NCBI RefSeq assembly: GCF_001753165.1
Contig: NZ_CP017448.1
Location: 886,462-950,461, forward strand
Direction: 5' to 3'
Source: Acidihalobacter aeolianus
Lineage (GTDB): Bacteria; Pseudomonadota; Gammaproteobacteria; DSM-5130; Acidihalobacteraceae
Length of the DNA: 64,000 bases
Below are positions 48,824 to 57,641 of this stretch, piece by piece; the first letter of the stretch is position 1, and every line of letters begins with the position of its first letter. A program made the position numbers and the translations under genes. Below the pieces are notes generated by a model. That model worked only from the letters and a program-made list of their open reading frames with translations, was not told where the DNA came from and searched no databases.

Positions 48824-50240
48824 GATCATCAAGCGCAAGAAGGCGATGTCGGTCAGCCCGCTGAAATCCAGCCAGCCGATCGGCGCCAGCCTCGCATTTC
48901 TCGGGATCAACCAAGCGATGCCGCTGATGCACGGCTCGCAGGGCTGCACGGCCTTCGCCAAGGTGTTCTTCGTGCGCCACTTCCGCGAGCCGATTCCGCT
49001 GCAGACCACGGCGATGGATCAGGTCAGCACCGTGCTCGGTGCCGACGAGAGCATCGTCGAGGCGCTCGACACGATCTGCAAGAAAAGCGCCCCCGCGATG
49101 ATCGGGCTGTGCACCACCGGCCTTTCGGAAACCCAGGGTGCCGACATCCGGCGCATGGTCAAGGTGTTCCGCGAGCGCCATCCGGAGCACGCCGGAACGG
49201 CGGTGGTCGCGGTGCCCACGCCGGATTTCACCGGCTGCATGGAGTCCGGATATGCGGCCGCCGTGCACGCGATGATAGAGCAGCTGGTGCCGGACGTGCA
49301 CGAGGTGGGGCCGGAGCGCGGCGAAGGGGCGACCCAGGTCAACGTGCTGCCCGGCTCGCTGCTCACGCCGGGCGACGTCGAGACTCTCAAGCTGCTGATC
49401 GAATCCTTCGGCCTGCAGCCGGTGATGATTCCGGATCTGTCCGGTTCGCTCGACGGCCACCTGGGCGACTCTCCGTTCAGCGCGGTCACCACCGGCGGGC
49501 TCGACGTGTCCGCCTTCCGCGGGTTGAGCCGCGCGGCGGCGACGATCGTCGTGGGCGGCTCCATGAACAAGGCCGCCGACCTGCTGCGCGAGCGCACCGG
49601 GGTGCAGGATTTCCGCTTCGAGACCCTGATGGGGCTGGAGCCGGTCGATCGTCTGGTGGCCAAGCTGGCGCAAATCTCCGGACGCTCTGTGCCGGACATC
49701 CTGGAGCGTCAGCGCCGCCAGCTGCAGGACGCGATGCTCGATACCCACTTCATGCTGGGTCTGCGTCGCATCGCGATTGCCGCCGATCCCGACCATCTGC
49801 TGGCGCTGACTGCGCTGCTCAACGGCATGGGCGCCGAGGTCGTGGCGGCCGTCGCACCGATGCGCACGCAGCGGCTGACGGAGGCCCAGTCGCCGGCAGT
49901 GGTACAGATCGGCGATCTGGAGGATCTGGAGCGCATGGCGCGCGAAGCGGGCGCCGAGGTGCTGGTCGGCAACTCGCATCTGGCCGAGTCCGCTCTTCGT
50001 CTGAACCTGCCGCTGCTGCGCGCCGGGTTCCCTCAATACGACCATCTGGGCGGCTACCAGCGCACCTGGATCGGCTATCAGGGCACCCGGCAGATTCTGT
50101 TCGATCTGGCGAACCTGCTGCTGGCCGAGCACGGCCACCACGAGATTCGCCCTTACCGGTCCATCTACGCCCAGCCGGGCGACGCGGAGATCGCGCATGG
50201 TGCTGCAACGCCGACTCAGACTTGTACACCCGTCCACTGA
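48816..50240 (+). CDS. nifN: FeMo-cofactor scaffold protein NifN
   Basis: 474 aa. A NifK relative: [21 protein letters not shown] near 36 and [15 protein letters not shown] near 100. Forms the NifEN tetramer. Starts inside the nifE end and is followed at 13 bp by nifX. Confidence 0.97.
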   Translation: MAEIIKRKKAMSVSPLKSSQPIGASLAFLGINQAMPLMHGSQGCTAFAKVFFVRHFREPIPLQTTAMDQVSTVLGADESIVEALDTICKKSAPAMIGLCTTGLSETQGADIRRMVKVFRERHPEHAGTAVVAVPTPDFTGCMESGYAAAVHAMIEQLVPDVHEVGPERGEGATQVNVLPGSLLTPGDVETLKLLIESFGLQPVMIPDLSGSLDGHLGDSPFSAVTTGGLDVSAFRGLSRAAATIVVGGSMNKAADLLRERTGVQDFRFETLMGLEPVDRLVAKLAQISGRSVPDILERQRRQLQDAMLDTHFMLGLRRIAIAADPDHLLALTALLNGMGAEVVAAVAPMRTQRLTEAQSPAVVQIGDLEDLERMAREAGAEVLVGNSHLAESALRLNLPLLRAGFPQYDHLGGYQRTWIGYQGTRQILFDLANLLLAEHGHHEIRPYRSIYAQPGDAEIAHGAATPTQTCTPVH

Positions 50241-50253
50241 AAGGAAGACAGGC

Positions 50254-50688
50254 ATGAACGGCAAGCGTTACCGCATCGCCTTCGCCACCTCCGACATGGC
50301 TACGGTCAACCAGCACTTCGGTTCGGCCGGGGCGTTCGCGATCTACGAGATCGAGGACGGCCAGGCCAGTCTCGCCGAGGCCCTGGAGTTCGGCAGCCTG
50401 GCGCAGGACGGCAACGAGGACAAGCTGGACGACAAGCTGTGCGCGCTGACCGGCTGCGACGCGGTCTACTGCCTGGCGGTCGGCGGCTCGGCGCTCAAGC
50501 GCCTGATTGGCGTGGGCGTGGGCGCGGTCAAGGTCGACAAGGGCACCTCCATCGCCCAGCAACTGGTGCGTATCCGCGAGTCGCTGCGCGATGGCGAGAC
50601 GCCCTGGCCGACGGTGCCCGCGGTCAAGCAGCGCGACAACGATCCCACCCGTTTCGAACAGATGGACGCGGAAGGTTGGGATGAATGA
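50254..50688 (+). CDS. nifX: nitrogen fixation protein NifX
   Basis: 144 aa from the ATG at 50254, with AAGGAAG upstream. Cofactor-binding domain RIAFATSDMATVNQHFGSAGAFAIYEI and CDAVYCLAVGGSALKRLI. NifX carries FeMo-cofactor precursors between NifB and NifEN. Confidence 0.95.
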   Translation: MNGKRYRIAFATSDMATVNQHFGSAGAFAIYEIEDGQASLAEALEFGSLAQDGNEDKLDDKLCALTGCDAVYCLAVGGSALKRLIGVGVGAVKVDKGTSIAQQLVRIRESLRDGETPWPTVPAVKQRDNDPTRFEQMDAEGWDE

Positions 50689-50754
50689 AACACCCTCACG
50701 GCACGCGCGCTGCGGCGACGCGTGCATTCAAGAGCCAGCAGTGGAGTCGAAGTC

Positions 50755-51225
50755 ATGAGTGAAACAGCCGCATTGCAAGCAGATACCGAGGTCCTGGAGA
50801 CCGATTTCATCAAGGAAATGGTGCGCCAGATCCGTGCCCTGGACAGCTATGGCACCTGCGACGACTGGCCGGCCGAGCGCCTGCTGGCACCGCTGGTTCT
50901 GACCCCCGAGCGCAAGCGCGAGATTCCGGTGGTGGGCGATCCGGACGAGGTCACGGTGTCGCGCGTGGTGGCCTTCTACAACGCCATCGCGGTGTCGATC
51001 GAGAAGGAATGCGGGTTGATGGCCGTGCCGATGGTGCATCTGTCGCACGAGGGCTTCGGCCGCGCGCTGATCACTGTGGGCAAGCTTGTGGTCCTCGACC
51101 GCCCGCTGCGCGACGTGCACCGCTTCGGTTTTGCCAGCCTGAGCAAGCTCAAGGACGAGGGCGACAAGTATCTGTCCGTGGCCCTGGAGATCGTGGGCAA
51201 GTACTCGGAAGTGGCCGGACTCTGA
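50755..51225 (+). CDS. NifX-associated nitrogen fixation protein (DUF269)
   Basis: 156 aa from the ATG at 50755. FIKEMVRQIRALDSYGTCDDW and the C-terminal DVHRFGFASLSKLKDEGDKYL are the features of the NifX-associated family. No cofactor motif. Lies in the nifENX operon; role unproven. Confidence 0.9.
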   Translation: MSETAALQADTEVLETDFIKEMVRQIRALDSYGTCDDWPAERLLAPLVLTPERKREIPVVGDPDEVTVSRVVAFYNAIAVSIEKECGLMAVPMVHLSHEGFGRALITVGKLVVLDRPLRDVHRFGFASLSKLKDEGDKYLSVALEIVGKYSEVAGL

Positions 51226-51240
51226 GAGGAGGGATGAAGG

Positions 51241-51465
51241 ATGGATGCCGAGGAGCTCAAACGCCTCGAAAAGGATGTGAAGAAGTGCAAGCGCATCGCC
51301 ACCGAGTGGGCCTCGCAGCTGCACGACCTGGTGGAGGACCGCCTGCCGGCCGGCTATGAGGAGCTGCCCGGCATAGCCGATTCCACCTATGCGGCCTGCA
51401 TCGCGTGGCGTGATGCAGTGGCGCGGCTGGAAGCGGCGCAGGCGACCGAGGAGGAAACCCCATGA
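51241..51465 (+). CDS. CCE_0567-type small metalloprotein (DUF683)
   Basis: 74 aa, a helical hairpin: LKRLEKDVKKCKRIATEWASQLHDLVEDRLP then YEELPGIADSTYAACIAWRDA. The family is confined to nitrogen-fixation clusters; a metal-binding role is reported for a cyanobacterial member. It overlaps fdxB by 4 bp. Confidence 0.88.
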   Translation: MDAEELKRLEKDVKKCKRIATEWASQLHDLVEDRLPAGYEELPGIADSTYAACIAWRDAVARLEAAQATEEETP

Positions 51466-51776
51466 GCCTGGTACACGGCACCACGCGCGGCGGCGAAGCC
51501 TGGACGCCGCAGTTCATCCAGACGTTGGACCAGAAGAAATGCATCGGTTGCGGCCGCTGCTTCAAGGTCTGCCCGCGCAACGTATTCACCCTGGTGGAAC
51601 GCGGCGGCGATGAAGACGACGATTACGACGATGATGATCGCGCCATGGTGATGGCGATCGAGGACCGTCTCGACTGTATCGGCTGCGGAGCCTGCGCGCG
51701 GGTCTGCCCCAAGAACTGCCACAGCCATGCGGCGGTGGACGAGGGTGAGATCGGCGCCGCGCTGGCGGAGGTATGA
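51462..51776 (+). CDS. fdxB: nif-specific ferredoxin III
   Basis: 104 aa. Two 4Fe-4S motifs, CIGCGRCFKVCP near 27 and CIGCGACARVCP near 68, separated by an acidic insert (DEDDDYDDDD). This is the ferredoxin III layout of nif clusters; an electron donor, perhaps in cofactor synthesis. It overlaps the next gene by 4 bp. Confidence 0.92.
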   Translation: MSLVHGTTRGGEAWTPQFIQTLDQKKCIGCGRCFKVCPRNVFTLVERGGDEDDDYDDDDRAMVMAIEDRLDCIGCGACARVCPKNCHSHAAVDEGEIGAALAEV

Positions 51777-52249
51777 ATGCAGCGGAAGCGCCGTGCGACG
51801 GGGTTTCGCCCGAGGCTGACGAAAATTCGCTGAGCGACAAGGTGCGTCTAGTGGTCTGCCACAAGCAGTCCACCAGTGCGCGCCTGCGCTTTTTGCGTCT
51901 GCCCTGGGGCGCGACCCTGTTTTCGCCTCTGCCGGAGGGAGCTACCTTGAGCGAAGCGGAGGATGCGCCGCTGCGAGCCCATCCCGCCGCCTGTGCGCAG
52001 GCGGCAGCTAGCTGGCTGGATCTGCCGGCGGCATCGCTGTGCACGGAAACCGACTTCTGCCGTCTGGTGCAACTGCCCGATGGCGGCACGCTCGAGATGC
52101 TGCTGCTGCGGGTGACGGAGGTCGATCCGCCTTTCGCCGCGGCCGAGCGGCGCGAGGCACGTTTCGTCGACCTGCTCGATGCGCGCGACCTGCGGCCGAT
52201 CGAACTCGATTTGCTGCGCGAGAGCTACGCCTATCTGCTGGGGGGATGA
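51773..52249 (+). CDS. nif-operon protein of unknown function
   Basis: 158 aa, not recognised. Five or so scattered cysteines (LVVCHKQ, AACAQAA, SLCTETDFCRL) but not the NifQ spacing. The middle resembles a two-strand/helix domain (VRLVVCHKQSTSARLRFLRL). It is the last gene before a terminator and is coupled to fdxB by a 4-bp overlap, so a role in nitrogen fixation is likely. Confidence 0.65.
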   Translation: MNAAEAPCDGVSPEADENSLSDKVRLVVCHKQSTSARLRFLRLPWGATLFSPLPEGATLSEAEDAPLRAHPAACAQAAASWLDLPAASLCTETDFCRLVQLPDGGTLEMLLLRVTEVDPPFAAAERREARFVDLLDARDLRPIELDLLRESYAYLLGG

Positions 52250-52262
52250 CGCCTTCGGGGAT

Positions 52263-52278
52263 TGTCGCAAATCCGACA
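52263..52278 (+). promoter_or_regulatory. NifA upstream activator site for fdxN
   Basis: A perfect TGT-N10-ACA motif 82 bp before the -24 element of the next promoter; it lies just after the preceding gene and before that operon's terminator. Confidence 0.75.
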
Positions 52279-52285
52279 AAGTCGG

Positions 52286-52319
52286 CGTGAGTCGGGAAAC
52301 CTCACTCGGCCTGTTTTTT
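52286..52319 (+). terminator. terminator of the nifENX operon
   Basis: A short stem GTGAG/CTCAC (52286-52290 with 52300-52304) extended imperfectly by GGC-rich arms, then a run of seven T at 52313-52319. Confidence 0.65.
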
Positions 52320-52360
52320 TAACTAATTGAATTTTAAGGATGTTATCCGGCTTCGGTCGG

Positions 52361-52376
52361 CGGCATCCGATTTGCA
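52361..52376 (+). promoter_or_regulatory. sigma-54 promoter of fdxN
   Basis: CGGCAT-N5-TTGCA with GG and GC 10 nt apart; one mismatch at the first base. It is 43 bp before the fdxN ATG, with a NifA site at the right distance. Confidence 0.8.
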
Positions 52377-52418
52377 GAGCTGTCGTTGCAGCCAACGCCT
52401 ACCTATGGAGAGAAAGTC

Positions 52419-52613
52419 ATGGCCTACAAGATCATCGAGTCACAATGCACGGTTTGCGGCATGTGCGAACCGGTTTGTCCCAACGAAGCCATCTACGAGA
52501 AACGCGGGATGTTCTACATCAACCCGGATCTGTGCACGGAGTGCGACGGTTTCTTCGAAACCGCACAGTGCGCGGACGTCTGCCCCGTTTCCAATACCTG
52601 CGTTCCGGCCTGA
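52419..52613 (+). CDS. fdxN: 2[4Fe-4S] ferredoxin FdxN-like
   Basis: 64 aa from the ATG at 52419 with GGAGAG before it. Motifs [12 protein letters not shown] and [18 protein letters not shown], the latter with the insertion between cysteines typical of nif and Chromatium-type ferredoxins. Likely electron donor to nitrogenase or to NifB. It has its own NifA/sigma-54 promoter. Confidence 0.9.
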   Translation: MAYKIIESQCTVCGMCEPVCPNEAIYEKRGMFYINPDLCTECDGFFETAQCADVCPVSNTCVPA

Positions 52614-52620
52614 GAAGCAG

Positions 52621-52655
52621 CGGCGGGACTGGGTGCAACACCCTTAGTCCCGCCG
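52621..52655 (+). terminator. hairpin after fdxN
   Basis: A 10-bp stem (52621-52630 with 52646-52655) with an inner GGGTG/CACCC continuation follows fdxN by 7 bp; it overlaps the end of the convergent apaH gene. No T-run. Confidence 0.6.
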
Positions 52656-53486
52656 GCCACCGCGCGGTCGGCGCGCCTGCGGGCAGTCGACCGCGACCAC
52701 CGGTCTTGCGGGCGCGTCCAGACGCACCGCGCTCAGCTTCCCGCCCCACACGCAGCCGGTGTCGAGTGCGACCACGCCGTCTTCGTCCACCAGGCCTAGC
52801 GTTGACCAGTGTCCGCAGACGATACGCTCGCCTGCGCTGAGCCGTCCGGGCGCCCTGAACCAGGGCACCAGCCCGGCAGGCGCGTTGGCGGGAGTCTCCT
52901 TGCAGTCATGGTCCAGACGGCCCGCGGCGTCGACGTAGCGCATCCGGGTGAAGGCGTTGAGGCAGAAGCGCAGCCGTTCGGCCCCGCGCAGTGCGTCCCT
53001 CCACAGGTCTGGCTGATCCCCGTACATCTCGGCGAACAGTGCGGCGGGCGTTTCGCGTAGAGCGCGTTCGACCTCAGCGGCGCAGGTTCGGGCGAGCGCC
53101 AGGTCCCACTGTGGCGGCAGGCCGGCGTGAACCATGCTCCAGCCGAGCGCGGCATCGTGGTGGAGCAGGGGACGCCGGCGCAGCCAGTCGAGCAGTTCGC
53201 CCGCGTCGGGTGCATCCAGGATTTCCTGCAGCGTGTCGCCGCTGCGCAATCCCTGTCCGGTCTCGGCCACCGCCAGCAGATGCAGGTCGTGGTTGCCGAG
53301 CACGCTGACCGCGGTCTCGCCCAGGCCATGCACGAAGCGCAGGGTGGCGAGCGATTGCGGTCCCCGATTCACCAGATCGCCCACCAGCCAGAGCCGGTCG
53401 GCGGTCGGGTCGAAGGCGATCTGCTCCAGCAGGCGTTGCAGCGGATCGAGGCAACCTTGCAGGTCGCCTACGGCGTAGACGGCCAC
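52644..53486 (-). CDS. apaH: bis(5'-nucleosyl)-tetraphosphatase ApaH
   Basis: 280 aa from GTG at 53486 (VAVYAVGDLQGC), the same length as E. coli ApaH. Metallophosphatase motifs GDLQGC, GDLVNRGP and GNHDLHLL are intact, with HAGLPPQW later. Splits Ap4A to ADP. The frame upstream of 53486 runs into an inverted repeat and is not likely translated. apaG lies two genes upstream. Confidence 0.93.
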   Translation of the reverse strand: MAVYAVGDLQGCLDPLQRLLEQIAFDPTADRLWLVGDLVNRGPQSLATLRFVHGLGETAVSVLGNHDLHLLAVAETGQGLRSGDTLQEILDAPDAGELLDWLRRRPLLHHDAALGWSMVHAGLPPQWDLALARTCAAEVERALRETPAALFAEMYGDQPDLWRDALRGAERLRFCLNAFTRMRYVDAAGRLDHDCKETPANAPAGLVPWFRAPGRLSAGERIVCGHWSTLGLVDEDGVVALDTGCVWGGKLSAVRLDAPARPVVAVDCPQARRPRGGRRD

Positions 53487-53490
53487 TTGG

Positions 53491-53670
53491 CTAGGGCCTG
53501 GCCACGCGATTGCGCGGCTGCTGGCGCGCGGCCCTCCGGGTTGAGGCTGAAAGGCCGTCACTCCGCGTTGATCGTCGTCTATTTGGCATTACCAAACTGC
53601 ACTCCTCGCGCCCTGATTGGCGGCTTTCAGTCACAACAGCATCTTGCTCGATCGCGTGGCCAGGCCCTAG
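53491..53670. repeat. 180-bp element with 20-bp perfect terminal inverted repeats
   Basis: 53491-53510 (CTAGGGCCTGGCCACGCGAT) is the exact reverse complement of 53651-53670. The 140 bp between have no gene. The element exactly fills the gap between apaH and the methyltransferase gene, its right end overlapping the latter's stop. It looks like a non-autonomous mobile or repeat unit, or a very long stem. Confidence 0.65.
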
Positions 53671-54266
53671 ACCCGCTCCAGGGTGATTTCGCGGAACCAG
53701 CCGGAAGCGGCCACGGGCGTGTCGTCCAGCAGCCGCAGTTCGGGTACGGCGGCGAGCACGTCCTCGAACACCACGTCGGTGCGCGTCGCCAGGCGGCGCA
53801 GCAGCGGATTGATCAGGCGGCGCAGCGGCGCGGTCTGGCCGGGGCGCAGAAACTTGTCCAGCACGAGCAGCCGCGCGCCGGGGCGCGCGATGCGCGCGGC
53901 CTCGCGCAGGCAGGCGCTCGGATCGGGCACCACGGCCAGGATCAGATGCAGGACCACGGCATCGAAGCCGGCGTCGGGTAGATCGAGTTGCTGCACGTCG
54001 CCGGTCCGCAGGGTCACGTCGAGACCGAGCGAGGCGGCACGGCGGCGTGCGCGGTCGAGCATGGCCGGGGTGAGGTCGATGCCGAGATAGCGATTGCCGG
54101 GCGGCAGGTGTGGGAAGTCGAGGCCGGTGCCGACGCCGAGCAGGGCGACGTCGCGCTCGCCCTGGGTGCCGAGTCGGGCCAGGCTATGCGCGCGCCAGGC
54201 ATGCGTCCCCGCGAGGATGCCGTCGTAGATCGGTGCCCAGAGGGTGTAGGCGCCGCGCAGCGACAT
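53667..54266 (-). CDS. class I SAM-dependent methyltransferase
   Basis: 199 aa. SAM motif I is LLGVGTGLDFPHLP near 42; LDLPDAGFDAVVLHLILAVVPDP is the post-motif. Similar to UbiE/phospholipid methyltransferase types; the substrate is not evident. It lies between apaG and apaH, an unusual guest in that pair. Its last codons fall within the inverted-repeat element. Confidence 0.8.
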   Translation of the reverse strand: MSLRGAYTLWAPIYDGILAGTHAWRAHSLARLGTQGERDVALLGVGTGLDFPHLPPGNRYLGIDLTPAMLDRARRRAASLGLDVTLRTGDVQQLDLPDAGFDAVVLHLILAVVPDPSACLREAARIARPGARLLVLDKFLRPGQTAPLRRLINPLLRRLATRTDVVFEDVLAAVPELRLLDDTPVAASGWFREITLERV

Positions 54267-54271
54267 GCGCG

Positions 54272-54655
54272 TCAGTGCAGGGTGCGCGGGGCGGCGAGGA
54301 CGAAGGGCTTGATCTCGGCGTCGAAGCGCGTGCCGTCGTCAGCGATCATCTGATAGCTGCCGCGCATGCTGCCGACGGCGGTGGGCAGTTGTGTGCCGCT
54401 GGTGTAACGGAAGGCCTCGCCGGGGCGCAGATAGGGATGCTCGCCGACGACGCCGGGGCCGCGGACTTCCTGCACGGTGCCGTCGGCGTCGGTGATCAGC
54501 CAGTGCCGCGTTAGCAGGCGCGCGGGATGGGCGCCACGGTTGAGAATGGTGATGGTGTAGGCGAACACGAACCGGTTGCCGGCGGGGTCGGATTCGCCTG
54601 CCAGGTATTCGGTTTCGACGTCGACATCGATGGAGTAGTCGGGGGGCGTAGTCAT
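54272..54655 (-). CDS. apaG: ApaG (Co2+/Mg2+ efflux-associated protein)
   Basis: 127 aa from the ATG at 54655. The fibronectin-like domain signature NRFVFAYTITILNRGAHPARLLTRHWLITDADG and VVGEHPYLRPGEAFRYTSG is complete. The biochemical role is uncertain. Normally next to apaH; here one gene intervenes. Confidence 0.95.
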   Translation of the reverse strand: MTTPPDYSIDVDVETEYLAGESDPAGNRFVFAYTITILNRGAHPARLLTRHWLITDADGTVQEVRGPGVVGEHPYLRPGEAFRYTSGTQLPTAVGSMRGSYQMIADDGTRFDAEIKPFVLAAPRTLH

Positions 54656-54662
54656 GCGCGCA

Positions 54663-55676
54663 TTATACCTGTTCCAATGTATCCGCGAGCCGCCGTGCAC
54701 ATTCCAGGGCGCCGGTCAGGCCGGCCGCCTGGTCGAGCACTATGCGCAGCGGCATGGCCTCGAGCAGGGCGCGCATCGGCGGGCGATCGGTGAACGCGGT
54801 GATCACGTCGGGCTCACGCAGGCGTGCGAGGATCTTGGGCGCGATGCCGCCGGCGAGATAGACGCCGGCGAAGGGGAGTACCGCGAGTGCGAGGTCGGCG
54901 GCCTGCCCGGCATAGATGCGCACGAACAGTCCCAGCGCCTCTGCAGCCAGCGGGTCGTCGCCGGTCAGACCCAGTTGCGAGATCGCGGCGGGCGGATCGG
55001 CGGCGCCGCGGATCGCAGCCGGCTCCTGCCCCGCCTCTTGGCAGACGAATTCGTAGATGCGTTGCAGACCGATACCGGAGAGCAGGTGCTCACGCGTGCA
55101 GTGTCCTTCGCGTTCGCGCACGATGCTGGCGAGGCGGGATTGCTGTTCGTCGGCCGGCGAGAAGTTGGCGTGCCCGGCCTCGGCCGCGAGCAGGCGGGGT
55201 GCGCCGCCCGGTACCGGGCAGAGGGTGCACACACCGAGTCCCGTGCCGGCGCCGAGGACGAGGCTGGGCGCGGTCGGATCGGGCTGTCCGGCCTGTAGCG
55301 TGGTCAGCGCGGCGGGTGGCAGCGCGCCGATACTGTAGCCGACACCAGCAAAATCGTTGATCAGGCGGATGCGCGGAATTTCGAGCGCGCGTTCGAGCTG
55401 ATGGCTGTCGAGTTGCCAGGGCAGGTTGGTCAGGCGTGCGCGCTGGCCGCCGCCGGAGTCCTGCACGGGGCCGGCGAGGGCGAAGCAGGCCGCCGCCATG
55501 CTGTGCGGCCCATCCGGTGCGCGGGCGAGAAAGTCGCGCACGATGGGCGCGAGATCGGCGTGCTCGGCGCTGGGGTAGCGCGCCTCGTGGAGCGTGGCCA
55601 TGTGGCGATCCGGGCCGGTTTCGCTGAGCCGGAGCAGCGTCTTGGTGCCGCCGATGTCGCCTGCCAGCAGCTTCAT
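54663..55676 (-). CDS. glk: glucokinase
   Basis: 337 aa from the ATG at 55676 (MKLLAGDIGGTKTLL). DIGGTKT is the phosphate motif, and LVLGAGTGLGVC and HANFSPADEQ are conserved in bacterial Glk. Phosphorylates glucose. It overlaps pgl by 4 bp; glk-pgl-tal form an operon for sugar-phosphate interconversion. Confidence 0.94.
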   Translation of the reverse strand: MKLLAGDIGGTKTLLRLSETGPDRHMATLHEARYPSAEHADLAPIVRDFLARAPDGPHSMAAACFALAGPVQDSGGGQRARLTNLPWQLDSHQLERALEIPRIRLINDFAGVGYSIGALPPAALTTLQAGQPDPTAPSLVLGAGTGLGVCTLCPVPGGAPRLLAAEAGHANFSPADEQQSRLASIVREREGHCTREHLLSGIGLQRIYEFVCQEAGQEPAAIRGAADPPAAISQLGLTGDDPLAAEALGLFVRIYAGQAADLALAVLPFAGVYLAGGIAPKILARLREPDVITAFTDRPPMRALLEAMPLRIVLDQAAGLTGALECARRLADTLEQV

Positions 55677-56404
55677 GCGCTGCCCCTGGCCGCGGCGTCG
55701 AGGTACCACTCGGTGTGCGGATTGGAGACGCGTTCCGCGGGCAGCGGAGACTCGCCGGCGGCCGGGCCGCGCAGCAGTCGCGTGAGAATCTCGCTCTTGC
55801 CGGCGCCTTCGGCGACGAAGATCAGCTGGCGTGCGTGCGCCAGTGCGGGCAGGGTCAGCGAGATGCGCCAGGCGCCGAGGCGCGGCACGTAGGCCGCGGC
55901 CACCGGCGTGTCCTGCACGTCGAGAATGCCTGTGCCAGGGAACAGCGAGGCGGTGTGCCCGTCCGGTCCCAGCCCGAGCAGCACCACGTCGAGGATCGGC
56001 CAGCCGGCACGCAGCGGCAGGTGCGCACTCATTGTGTCGGCGTAGTCGGCCGCGGCTGCCTCGGGCTCGAAGCGCGCGTGCGGGATGATCGGGTGCACCT
56101 GCTCGGGCGGGATGGCGACATGTTCCAGCAGGGTCTCGCGCGCCATGCGGTAGTTGCTGTCGGGATGGTCCGGTGGCACGCAGCGTTCGTCGCCGAACCA
56201 GATTTCCCAGCGGTCCCAGTCTGCGGAATCCAGGGCCGCCAGGCGTTCGTATAGTCGCCGCGGGGTGTTGCCGCCGGCGAGGGCGAGATGAAAGCGCCCG
56301 CGCGCGGCGATGGCCGCGTCGGCCAGATGCAGCAGGTGTTCCGTCACCGTGACGTAAAGTTGTTCCGCGTCGGGCAGAACATGGCAGTCGCCGTTGGATT
56401 TCAT
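55673..56404 (-). CDS. pgl: 6-phosphogluconolactonase
   Basis: 243 aa from the ATG at 56404, overlapping the tal stop (ATGA). HLALAGGNTPRRLYERLA, WFGDERCVPPDHPDSNY and LLGLGPDGHTASLFPG are the family motifs. Opens the lactone of 6-phosphogluconate in the oxidative pentose phosphate pathway. zwf is not in the window. Confidence 0.95.
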   Translation of the reverse strand: MKSNGDCHVLPDAEQLYVTVTEHLLHLADAAIAARGRFHLALAGGNTPRRLYERLAALDSADWDRWEIWFGDERCVPPDHPDSNYRMARETLLEHVAIPPEQVHPIIPHARFEPEAAAADYADTMSAHLPLRAGWPILDVVLLGLGPDGHTASLFPGTGILDVQDTPVAAAYVPRLGAWRISLTLPALAHARQLIFVAEGAGKSEILTRLLRGPAAGESPLPAERVSNPHTEWYLDAAARGSA

Positions 56405-57531
56405 GCTTCGGCCTTGATGTGTTCGAGCCGCTCCTCGATGGTGGCGAGCAGGTGGTGGAAGGCGTCGGCGAAGGCGGCTACGCCGTCGCGTTCCAGGCGG
56501 TCGGTGGCCGCTTCCAAATCGATGCCGAGCTCGCCCAGGCTCGCGATGTCGGCACGTGCGGCTTCGACGTCGCCCGGTAGTGCGGCAGGCGGCACCTCGC
56601 CGCGTTTCAGAAATGCTTCGTAGGTGGCAGGCGGCAGCGTGTTTACCGTCTGCGCGCCGATCAGTCCGTCCACATAGAGCAGCGGCGGGTAGTCCGGGTT
56701 CTTGGTGCTGGTGCTGGCCCACAGCAGGCGCTGCGGGTTGGCCCCGGCCGCGGCCAGCGCCTGCCAGCGCGGGCTGGCGACGATGTCCATGAAGTGGGCA
56801 TAGGCGAGCTGCGCGTTGGCGATGGCGCAGCGTCCGAGCAGGCTGTTTGCGGCCGGGTCGGAGAGGGCAGCGAGTTCGCCGTCGAGCAGGGTATCCACCC
56901 GACTGATGAAGAAGCTCGCGACCGAGCTGATGCCGTCGAGCGGCAGGCCCTCGGCAAGCCGCGCCTCCAGGCCGTCGAGATAGGCCTCGACCACGTCGAC
57001 GTAGCGCTGCACGGAAAACAGCAGGGTGACGTTCACGCTGATGCCAGCCTCGGTGAGATGCCGGATCGCCTGTAGTCCCGCACGGGTGGCCGGTACCTTG
57101 ATCATCAGATTGGCGCGGTTGACCCGGGCATGCAGTGCCTGCGCCTCGTTGACCGTGGCATCGGTGTCGTCGGCGATATCGGGGGAGACCTCCAGGCTGA
57201 CGAAACCGTCGTGTCGGGCGTTGTCGCGGTAGACCTCGGCGAAATGGTCGGCGGCGTCGCAGATGTCGTCCACCGCCAGGCTGAAGAAAAGTTCCTGCGG
57301 CGTTTGCTCCGGGTCGCGGCGGTATTCCGCGAGCAAGGCATCGTCGTAGATATGGCCCGCGGAAATGGCCTTGTCGAAGATGGACGGGTTAGAGGTCATG
57401 CCGCGCAGACCCTCGCGCGTGACCATGCGGTGCAGGTCCCCGGAGGTCATCAGGTCGCGGCTGATGTAGTCAAGCCAGATGCTCTGCCCGCGCTCAGTGG
57501 CGAGGGTATGCAGGGGGGTGGGATTCGGCAT
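56401..57531 (-). CDS. tal: transaldolase
   Basis: 376 aa, the long form. QSIWLDYISRDLM and GMTSNPSIFDKAI at the N-terminus; the Schiff-base lysine is in NLMIKVPAT near 146. Moves dihydroxyacetone units between sugar phosphates. First gene of the tal-pgl-glk operon. Confidence 0.95.
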   Translation of the reverse strand: MPNPTPLHTLATERGQSIWLDYISRDLMTSGDLHRMVTREGLRGMTSNPSIFDKAISAGHIYDDALLAEYRRDPEQTPQELFFSLAVDDICDAADHFAEVYRDNARHDGFVSLEVSPDIADDTDATVNEAQALHARVNRANLMIKVPATRAGLQAIRHLTEAGISVNVTLLFSVQRYVDVVEAYLDGLEARLAEGLPLDGISSVASFFISRVDTLLDGELAALSDPAANSLLGRCAIANAQLAYAHFMDIVASPRWQALAAAGANPQRLLWASTSTKNPDYPPLLYVDGLIGAQTVNTLPPATYEAFLKRGEVPPAALPGDVEAARADIASLGELGIDLEAATDRLERDGVAAFADAFHHLLATIEERLEHIKAEA

Positions 57532-57641
57532 GCTGCGAGTCTCCCTTTTGGTGGTGGCTGCAAGTCTAGCAGTCCCTTGGGTGTATCCGGTCGATACATG
57601 GCCGACCGGGCCGGGTCAGCGTTTGCCGGCCCTTAGTATTT

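Noticed and set aside
48813-50264. 483-codon open frame opposite nifN
   Set aside because: Mirror of NifN in GC-rich DNA; no ribosome site or family signature.
51773-52249. NifQ as identity of the last gene of the nifENX operon
   Set aside because: NifQ needs a C-x4-C-x2-C-x5-C type motif, which is absent.
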